Shown: positions 37,228-43,242 of the stretch, one piece after another
Numbering within the stretch: position 1 is the stretch's first letter
How the letters are laid out: every line of letters begins with the position of its first letter
Made by a program: the position numbers and the translations under genes
Notes under the pieces: model-generated
The model's database searches: none
Told to the model about the DNA's origin: nothing
The model's input: only the letters and a program-made list of their open reading frames with translations
Assembly (NCBI GenBank): GCA_964648365.1
Contig: CAZYLK010000030.1
Location: forward strand, 1 to 43,242
Reading direction: 5' to 3'
DNA from: SURF-32 sp964648365
Lineage (GTDB): Bacteria > Planctomycetota > Phycisphaerae > UBA1845
DNA: 43,242 nt

Positions 37228-39150
37228 ATGATGCGTTCGCGAACCGTCAGGTTATTCGGTGTGGGGGCAGGCGCGGTGCTCGCGCTGGGCGTGGCGATCG
37301 CCCGTCACGCCAGCGCCGGCGATCAGGCCGCAGCGCCGATGCAGAAGCGCAGTCCGGCCGCGCTGCTGTTTGATCACAAATCACGCGACGGAGCCGCCGG
37401 CGCGTCCTGCACGCCCTGTCATACGTGCAGCAGCCCGACGCGGGGAAACCTCTGCCTGCGCGCCTGCGCCCGGGAATCGCTGGATGCGTCAGCGCTGCCC
37501 CGCGGCGGCGGAAACGCACCGGCCGTCCTGCCGCCCGATCGGGTGATGCTCGCGCACCTGGAGGACATCTACGAGCCTGTCGCCTTCGATCACAAGGGTC
37601 ATGCGGACATGGCGCAGATGTCCACCGGATGCACCGTGTGCCATCATCACACGCCCGAAGGCGAGGACCACCCCGCCTGTCGAAGCTGCCACCTGGACAC
37701 CGCCGGCCACGAGGACAGCGCCATGCCGGGGCTGAAGGGCGCCTATCACCGCCAGTGCCTGAGCTGCCACCGCGAGTGGAGCCACGATACGGCGTGCAAC
37801 GCCTGCCACCTGCCCAAGTCGCAGCGCGGCGCGGATGCCGCCGCCGACTATCAACCTGCATTCGCCGCTGCGATGTCCCGCATGAGTCCGCCCGTCACGC
37901 GCGAAGACACGTACGTCTACAACACGTCGCACCAGCCAACGCCGGTGGTGACGTTTCACCACAATGACCACGCCGGCTCGTTCGGCGTATCCTGCGTTCA
38001 ATGCCACGAGGGCGATAGCTGCGGCCGTTGCCACGACGCCACCGCCGCCCGGGCAGAACTCGCCGTTCACGCCGACGCCGTCCCGCTGCGGGAGTCGTGC
38101 TTCTCCTGCCACGCCGAGTCGAACTGCAACTTCTGTCACGATCAATCGCCGCGGCCGAACTTCGACCACGCGATGCACGCGGGATGGCCGCTGGAACCGA
38201 ATCACGCGGGCGTCGCGTGCGAGCGCTGCCACGGACCGGTCGACCAGTTCACGATTCCGTCGCGCACGTGCCACGCCTGCCACGTCCGGCCGCACGGCAG
38301 CGACACGCTGGTGTCCACGGCGAGAGTCGTACGAGATCATGCGGGCGTATCTTCACCTGCCACAGGCTCGACCGGAACCGAAGGCGGCCCGGCTGCAACG
38401 CACGGTAATGCAACGCCCGCCGATGCGGCTCGTCCGGCGGGTTCGATGCCGCCGCACGCCGCGGGCGATACGAACTGTCTTTCCTGCCATGCGGAGATGA
38501 GTTCCCGCTTCGCCCGCGCTTCCTGCGTCCACGGCCCGGCCGCAGGGGGAAAAGGGTGCAGCGCCTGTCACGATCTCTCGTCGCCGCTGTCGCCGCGACC
38601 GACGACGGTCAACCAGCGCGAATTGTGCCTCGGTTGCCACGATCACGCGATCGACACGGGCAACGGCCGACCGCTGGAAGACATCGCGACGCTGCTTGAG
38701 CAGAACCCCAACCACCACGGACCGGTGCGCGACGGAAACTGCAGCGCCTGTCACGACCCGCACGCCAGCGACCACGCCCGCCTGCTGGTAGGGGAATACT
38801 CGCCGCAGTTCTACGCATCGTTCGATCTCAAACAATACGAACTGTGCTTCAAGTGCCACAACAAGGAGCACGTCCTGAGCGAATCCGGTACGGCGCTGAC
38901 CGGCTTCCGCGACGGCGATCTCAATCTGCACTGGCTCCACGTCAACCGGCAGAAGGGGCGCACGTGCCGCGCGTGCCACGAGATCCACGCGTCGAACCGG
39001 CCCTTCCACATCCGCGAGAGCGTTCCCTTCGGCGATTCCGGCTGGATGCTGCCCATCAATTACACCCAGACCCCGGCCGGCGGCAGTTGCGCCCCCGGCT
39101 GCCACGCGGCGAAGACCTATCAGCGGACCGAAGCCGCCGGCCTGGAGTAG
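37228..39150 (+). CDS. Multihaem c-type cytochrome (17 CXXCH plus one CX3CH)
   Basis: 640 residues from ATG 37228, with GGAG nine bases upstream; GTG 37213 is in frame but poorer. A signal peptide (to about 30, ending H-A-S-A) directs it to the periplasm. I count 17 CXXCH motifs: CTPCH, CTVCH, CRSCH, CLSCH, CNACH, CVQCH, CGRCH, CFSCH, CNFCH, CERCH, CHACH, CLSCH, CSACH, CLGCH, CSACH, CFKCH and CRACH. A final CAPGCH has the rare CX3CH spacing. The N-terminal 'CTPCHTC...C...C' carries extra cysteines. A motif-free, Ala/Gly/Thr-rich linker in the middle (about 370-425) splits the protein into two haem domains. In context it is the periplasmic electron acceptor or donor of the NrfD/Fe-S complex, comparable with HmcA (16 haems). 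Confidence 0.93.
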   Translation: MMRSRTVRLFGVGAGAVLALGVAIARHASAGDQAAAPMQKRSPAALLFDHKSRDGAAGASCTPCHTCSSPTRGNLCLRACARESLDASALPRGGGNAPAVLPPDRVMLAHLEDIYEPVAFDHKGHADMAQMSTGCTVCHHHTPEGEDHPACRSCHLDTAGHEDSAMPGLKGAYHRQCLSCHREWSHDTACNACHLPKSQRGADAAADYQPAFAAAMSRMSPPVTREDTYVYNTSHQPTPVVTFHHNDHAGSFGVSCVQCHEGDSCGRCHDATAARAELAVHADAVPLRESCFSCHAESNCNFCHDQSPRPNFDHAMHAGWPLEPNHAGVACERCHGPVDQFTIPSRTCHACHVRPHGSDTLVSTARVVRDHAGVSSPATGSTGTEGGPAATHGNATPADAARPAGSMPPHAAGDTNCLSCHAEMSSRFARASCVHGPAAGGKGCSACHDLSSPLSPRPTTVNQRELCLGCHDHAIDTGNGRPLEDIATLLEQNPNHHGPVRDGNCSACHDPHASDHARLLVGEYSPQFYASFDLKQYELCFKCHNKEHVLSESGTALTGFRDGDLNLHWLHVNRQKGRTCRACHEIHASNRPFHIRESVPFGDSGWMLPINYTQTPAGGSCAPGCHAAKTYQRTEAAGLE

Positions 39151-39188
39151 CGAACTCGCTGATCCACGACCCATGCGGAAGCCGGCAG

Positions 39189-39234
39189 GTGCGCGCAACC
39201 GAACCGAGCCGCGCACGTGAGCAAGCGGTTGCTC
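39189..39234. repeat. Pair of hairpins in convergent gap, type C repeat
   Basis: GTGCGCG and CGCGCAC (39189-39195, 39210-39216) form a 7-bp stem. GAGCAA-GCGG-TTGCTC (39219-39234) forms a 6-bp stem with a 4-base loop. They lie between the convergent cytochrome and MFS genes and may stop transcription from both sides, though no T-run follows. The minus-strand reading 'PLAHVRGSV' resembles another planctomycete dispersed repeat. Confidence 0.45.
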
Positions 39235-39298
39235 CCGCGCCGGAACGCCCCATCCCTGACGGTTGGGGTTCGGTCTCCGCCTTCTGGAACCGGTTCTC

Positions 39299-40690
39299 TC
39301 AGGACGCGGATCGCTGCCCCCCCGCCGAGGCGCCATCCCCCGCCGCCTCCCGCCGCGCCATCCGCTCAAACATGACAAACGCCGCCGCCACGCACGCCAG
39401 CGCCGCCAGCCACACCATCCACCCCACAGCCGTCCACAGCCACACGCCCAGCAGCGGGATGGTCAATCCGCGCAGCCCGGTCAGCGATACGTGGATGCCC
39501 ATGTAGATCTCCGCCCGCTCCGGCCGCGCGAAGTGAAGATGCCCGATGTTCCACGCCAGCGCCCCGCCGCCGCGGCCCAGTCCGTACAGCACCGAGTAGC
39601 CGCCGAGCATCATCAGCGCCGCGGGCATCAGCGCCGGCCGGGCGGCGCTGCCGGCCGCGCAGAGCGTCGCCGCCAGGCCGAAAAACAGCGACCCGCCCCA
39701 GAACAGCGTGTTGATCACGCGGAACTCCAGCACGCCGGCCCGGTCGAACAACCGGCCCCAGTAGCGTAGCGATGCCAGCACCAGCACGTTGGGAAGCACG
39801 TCCGTCAGCACCAGCGCCGTCCAGAACACGCGGTCCACCCCCACGTCCAGCCCGCGCGTCACCAGCACGACCAGCACGCCGCGGGGCAGGAAGTTGGCCG
39901 CGCCCAGCAGAAACTGCGCCGCCATGTACGCTCTGAAGCGCGGGTCGTCGCGCAGCACCTCCGTCATCTGCCGCACCAGGCGAAGAGGCGACAGGTTGCG
40001 CAACACCTGGCGCGCCCCGGCCGAAGCCGGCGACGCGGTCGACGAATCGTCCGCCGCCGTCAGCGCTGCCAGTTCCCTCCGCTCGCCGCGGATGTGAATG
40101 CGCCGCAGGAAGTAGATCGACGCCAGCCCCGCCAGCGCCACGGCCGGATAGACGTAGCGATACGCCTCCGGCGCCCGGTCGAACAACCCGGCGATGGCGA
40201 GCGTGGCGACCGTCGAGATGATCGTGCGAAGCCCCTGCAAGCGGGCCGTGATGCGCCCGCGCACGGTCGCCGGGTAGTTCGAGCGCCACACGGCCGAGCG
40301 TACGGTCACCACGCCGCAGAACAGCACCTGCGCCGCCGCCACCTGGGCGATGAACCACACGGCGCCCCAGCGCGACGCCGGGATGGCCGCCACGCCGCCC
40401 ATCAGCAGGACCACGCCCGCCACCAGCAGCGTCAGCAGCCGCACCTTCCGCCGCCCGATGCACGCCAGCCCCCACGCCAGGCTGAACAGATACGCCGCCA
40501 TCGGCGTGGACACGGCGATCGAGATGAGCAGTTCGCTGCCGTGAAACGTCTTGGCCACCACGACGCTGCCCATCGAGCCTTCCAACATGCCGACGACGAG
40601 GCTCCAGGCCGCGATGTGACGGAACTCGTTGAGGTAGTTCGCCCGCGTCAGGAACGGGAGGCGACGAAGTTGAAGCAGATCAAGGGGCAT
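39299..40690 (-). CDS. MFS transporter
   Basis: 463 residues with about 11-12 hydrophobic helices and a large cytosolic loop near 205-240, as in major-facilitator proteins with two six-helix halves. The N-terminal 'LPFLTRANYLNEFRHIAAWSLVVGMLEG' and the later 'ALAWNIGHLHFARPERAEIYMGIHVSLTGLRG' are typical of a planctomycete MFS group annotated only by fold. The substrate is unknown. No partner gene is adjacent on its strand. The Gly/Ala/Ser-rich C-terminal tail is likely disordered. Confidence 0.85.
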   Translation of the reverse strand: MPLDLLQLRRLPFLTRANYLNEFRHIAAWSLVVGMLEGSMGSVVVAKTFHGSELLISIAVSTPMAAYLFSLAWGLACIGRRKVRLLTLLVAGVVLLMGGVAAIPASRWGAVWFIAQVAAAQVLFCGVVTVRSAVWRSNYPATVRGRITARLQGLRTIISTVATLAIAGLFDRAPEAYRYVYPAVALAGLASIYFLRRIHIRGERRELAALTAADDSSTASPASAGARQVLRNLSPLRLVRQMTEVLRDDPRFRAYMAAQFLLGAANFLPRGVLVVLVTRGLDVGVDRVFWTALVLTDVLPNVLVLASLRYWGRLFDRAGVLEFRVINTLFWGGSLFFGLAATLCAAGSAARPALMPAALMMLGGYSVLYGLGRGGGALAWNIGHLHFARPERAEIYMGIHVSLTGLRGLTIPLLGVWLWTAVGWMVWLAALACVAAAFVMFERMARREAAGDGASAGGQRSAS

Positions 40691-40830
40691 GATTCGAGGC
40701 GCGCCGCGAGCGTTCCGACAGGCGACGCATCGCCGCCCGTGCGTTCATACCCGCCGCCGGTCGCCGAGCCAAACGACGGCGGATCACGCGGGGCGCGGGG
40801 CACAATCCGCGGGCCCTTCTTAGTGAGTTA

Positions 40831-40992
40831 GCGAGCCGCGGGCTTCCAGCCCGCGCGGACGATCGGCCGCAGAAACCGCTCGGGGAGCGAATTGCGCCTC
40901 GGCGTTCCTTTACCCTGCCGCGGCAGTCGTCCCTCACATCGACCGTGGCATCCAGCGCGGAACTCCGTGCGGGCTAAAGCCACGCGGCTCGC
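40831..40992. repeat. 162-bp element with inverted ends and internal hairpin, type B
   Basis: GCGAGCCGCG (40831-40840) and CGCGGCTCGC (40983-40992) are perfect inverted ends. Inside the left end an 8-bp stem, CGCGGGCT-TCC-AGCCCGCG (40837-40855), recalls the planctomycete 'GGCTTCCAGCC' repeat. The element fills part of the 562-bp gene-free gap 40691-41252; the rest shows no gene. The kelch-gene promoter is presumably in the last 150 bp. Confidence 0.5.
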
Positions 40993-41252
40993 TCGTGAAC
41001 ACGTGCGGGAAGTGTCACGCGCCCGATCACGCGGGGCACGGGACAGACTCGGCGGACCTCTCCGGCCGAGCCGCGGCCTGCCACAGGGAGTCTCGCCAGC
41101 AGGCCCACGCACGCTCAGGTGGACGACCGCCTGACGACCGCCGGGATGTCGGTTTCGTCCGCGGGCGTGCGGAGCGTATGATCATGGGTCGGGCGGTGCG
41201 GCTCTACGGTCACCCGGTTGGCTGCCCGCGTCCTACGGAGGGAGTGAAGGAC

Positions 41253-43242
41253 ATGCTAAGCTGTGGACGTCGCGCCTTGTCGGCGGGTCTTGCCTGCCTC
41301 CTCCTTGCGTGCACCCTTCTTGGTATTTCCGCCACCGCCCGCGCCGGTGACAGCGGCGTGTGGGAGCTTGTCGATCCCTGGCTGCGCCCGCGAGCCCATA
41401 TGGGGATGGCCTACGACTCGGCCCGAGGGGTTGCGGTCATGTTCGGAGGCTTCGACAACAATGGCGAGGTCTACCTGGCGGACACTTGGGAATACAATGG
41501 CCACCGCTGGATGCGGAAGAGTACGGAGGGGCCAAATCCGCGTTCGGGCTGCAAAATGGCTTACGACAGCCGGCGAGGCGTGACCGTTCTGTTCGGCGGG
41601 AGGGACGCCGAAAGGCGTTTCGGTGACACCTGGGAGTGGGACGGTATCTCCTGGACACTTAGAAGCACTACCGGCCCGACACCCCGGTGGTGGCCGGCGA
41701 TGGCATACGACGAGCACCGTGGCCTGACTGTGTTGTGCGGCGGCATCGACGGCCAGGCACGCGATGACACCTGGGAGTGGGATGGCAATGCGTGGATTCT
41801 GCGCGACCGTGTCTCCGCGCCGCGGTTGCAGACGCAGAGCATGGCCTACGACAGCGCCCGGCGTGTGATGGTGCTCTTCGGGCTCACGGTTGGCATCGGC
41901 TTCCATGAGGAGACGTGGGAGTTCGACGGCGGCAGGTGGGTCGAGCGGGCTGAGGAGCAGCACCTTCGAACCTATGCCGCGCTGGCGTACGACTCGAGGC
42001 GCGGCGTGACCGTGAAACACGGCGATTCGCTTTCGATCCAGAGGGAGACCGAGGAATGGGATGGGCAATCGTGGAAGACTGTGCCGAGGTCGGACATCGG
42101 CACAGTTGACAGCCAGGGCATGGTGTATGACTCCCGCCGCGGCGTGACCGTTTTGTTCGGGGGGTACTTCGACCCCGGAGTCCTCGATACGACGTGGGAA
42201 TGGGATGGGCAGGAGTGGGATCAGCGGTCGAGCGTTCCCCTTGGGCGCGCGGGGGCACAGATCGTCTACGATCGGGGCCGAGGACACACCGTTCTTTTGG
42301 GCGGCGAACGCCAGCCGTCGACGATCGACGCAGAATACACGTTCAACTGGGACGGGAAGCGGTGGTCGCTGCTGACCACGACCGGGCCCGGCGCGTATGC
42401 CGGCCACGCCATGGTGTACGACACTCTACGCAACACGACGCTGCTGTACGGCGGCACTCGCACCTGGCAATGGAACGGGGCGGAATGGTCGCGACTCGCG
42501 GACACGGGGCCATCGCTACGAGGGCATCACGCGATGGCCTATGACCGCGCGCGGGACGTGGCTGTCCTGTTCGGCGGGAATGCCCTGAACAAGAAGGGCG
42601 AGTTCCAATACAACCGAGAAACCTGGGAATGGGACGGAAGCGAATGGACTCGCCAGAGCACGCGCGGACCCTCCAACCGCTTCAAGCACGCCATGGCCTA
42701 CGATAGCGCCCGCGAAGTGACGGTGCTCTTCGGGGGGTATTCCCGCGAGACCGGCGCCAGCGGCGAAACCTGGGAGTGGGACGGTCGACGCTGGTCGCTG
42801 GTCGCCACGAATGGACCGGCAGCGCGCTACGGTCACGCGATGGCGTATGACGAATATCGGGGCCTGACCGTCCTGCACGGGGGAAGCGGCGGCGGATGGC
42901 GTTCCGACATGTGGGAGTGGGATGGCATCGAGTGGCGCCAGCGCCAGGTTGAGGACATCCCTCCGCGCGGTGGACACACAATGACCTACGACAGCGACCG
43001 GCGGCGCATTGTCCTCTTCGGCGGCCGGGGCGAGCACGATGTGCTCCTCGGCGACACGTGGGAGTTTGATCCGTGCGTGGGGCTGTCGAAGTTAAAAGCG
43101 CGCTGCAAGGGCGATGACGGTAAGCGGCACAAGGTCAAGGTCGTCGTGCGCACATCGCTGCCGCAAGGCTCGACCGTCCCGGTGGATAACACCGACATCG
43201 AAAATAACACCACCGACCGCCAGCGCATCACGGTAAACGACC
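41253..43242 (+). CDS. Secreted kelch-repeat protein, 3' end outside window
   Basis: At least 663 residues, starting at ATG 41253 with GGAGGGAG upstream and running off the window. A signal peptide (about 1-31, ending A-R-A) precedes twelve repeats of about 45-60 residues. Each has a 'MAYDSxRGVxVLFGG' strand pair and a 'DTWEWDGxxW' strand, the kelch/galactose-oxidase propeller pattern. The fourth and fifth repeats are degenerate (the Gly-Gly pair is lost). Twelve blades could form two six-bladed propellers. After the last repeat a new domain starts with 'CVGLSKLKARCKG', likely a cell-surface module. It is probably an extracellular binding or adhesion protein. The repeats also create long shadow frames on the opposite strand. 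Confidence 0.88.
   Translation, partial: MLSCGRRALSAGLACLLLACTLLGISATARAGDSGVWELVDPWLRPRAHMGMAYDSARGVAVMFGGFDNNGEVYLADTWEYNGHRWMRKSTEGPNPRSGCKMAYDSRRGVTVLFGGRDAERRFGDTWEWDGISWTLRSTTGPTPRWWPAMAYDEHRGLTVLCGGIDGQARDDTWEWDGNAWILRDRVSAPRLQTQSMAYDSARRVMVLFGLTVGIGFHEETWEFDGGRWVERAEEQHLRTYAALAYDSRRGVTVKHGDSLSIQRETEEWDGQSWKTVPRSDIGTVDSQGMVYDSRRGVTVLFGGYFDPGVLDTTWEWDGQEWDQRSSVPLGRAGAQIVYDRGRGHTVLLGGERQPSTIDAEYTFNWDGKRWSLLTTTGPGAYAGHAMVYDTLRNTTLLYGGTRTWQWNGAEWSRLADTGPSLRGHHAMAYDRARDVAVLFGGNALNKKGEFQYNRETWEWDGSEWTRQSTRGPSNRFKHAMAYDSAREVTVLFGGYSRETGASGETWEWDGRRWSLVATNGPAARYGHAMAYDEYRGLTVLHGGSGGGWRSDMWEWDGIEWRQRQVEDIPPRGGHTMTYDSDRRRIVLFGGRGEHDVLLGDTWEFDPCVGLSKLKARCKGDDGKRHKVKVVVRTSLPQGSTVPVDNTDIENNTTDRQRITVND

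Noticed and set aside
40828..41112. Small minus-strand frame ending 'AGWKPAAR'
   Set aside because: The end is repeat-derived sequence typical of dispersed elements; there is no ribosome site or conserved domain.
41256..42407. 383-codon minus-strand frame with internal repeats
   Set aside because: Its repeats come from the kelch repeats on the other strand; no signal peptide or known fold.

Overview
The window is a GC-rich bacterial chromosome segment that most resembles a Planctomycetota genome, possibly a Phycisphaerae-like lineage. The pointers are a UVR-motif protein of a type often seen in that phylum, a TonB receptor/YfiR/hybrid-kinase cluster, a planctomycete-style MFS gene, a secreted kelch protein, and intergenic palindromic repeats whose translations ('GTGILPV', 'AGWKPAAR', 'AHVRGSV') resemble peptides I recall from hypothetical proteins of this phylum. 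The assignment is inference from memory. No rRNA, tRNA, CRISPR array, transposase or integrase was seen.

Layout. (a) 1-4111, minus: a single-chain Type ISP-like restriction-modification enzyme (Mrr-like nuclease, SF2 helicase, N6-adenine methyltransferase), cut by the window start. (b) 4230-5972, plus: a nucleotidyltransferase-fold protein and a TIGR04222-like membrane protein with a Gly/Cys tail. (c) 6063-16806, minus: a six-gene sensory cluster. In transcription order it holds a TonB-dependent receptor, a YfiR-like periplasmic protein, a CHASE8-HAMP-PAS hybrid histidine kinase, a hybrid kinase with an ethylene-receptor-like membrane domain, a type-1 periplasmic binding protein and a third hybrid kinase. 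(d) 16979-21431: an SDR oxidoreductase, a UVR-motif protein, a membrane protein and AroA. (e) 21804-26091, minus: a glycan-type cluster (FkbM methyltransferase, second methyltransferase, polysaccharide deacetylase, GT4 glycosyltransferase). (f) 26237-29379: a secreted TPR protein, a membrane GT2 glycosyltransferase and a DEDDh exonuclease. (g) 29681-39150: a redox module. (h) 39299-40690: an MFS transporter. (i) 41253 to the window end: a secreted 12-repeat kelch protein, incomplete.

Two systems stand out. The redox module has a minus-strand pair, a sensor kinase whose periplasmic domain carries c-type-heme-like motifs and a sigma-54 response regulator with a GAFTSA loop. It faces plus-strand genes for two glycine-cleavage-H-like proteins lacking the lipoyl lysine, a Tat-exported HybA-like 4Fe-4S protein, an NrfD/HybB-like quinone-site protein, a 40-residue membrane protein, and a cytochrome with 17 CXXCH motifs plus one CX3CH. 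A sigma-54-like promoter (33934-33948) and a repeated 12-bp motif (32784, 32804, 33805) suggest that the kinase/regulator pair senses redox state and drives this electron conduit.

The sensory cluster couples an outer-membrane receptor and two periplasmic proteins to three related hybrid kinases. One kinase has the CHASE8 domain that YfiR controls in YfiN. Another keeps the copper and ethylene-pocket residues of ETR1. No Hpt protein, stand-alone regulator or diguanylate cyclase is encoded nearby, so the output is unknown.

Long open frames opposite the GC-rich genes (for example plus strand 956-3241, 6111-9731 and 11153-14086) were treated as shadows.
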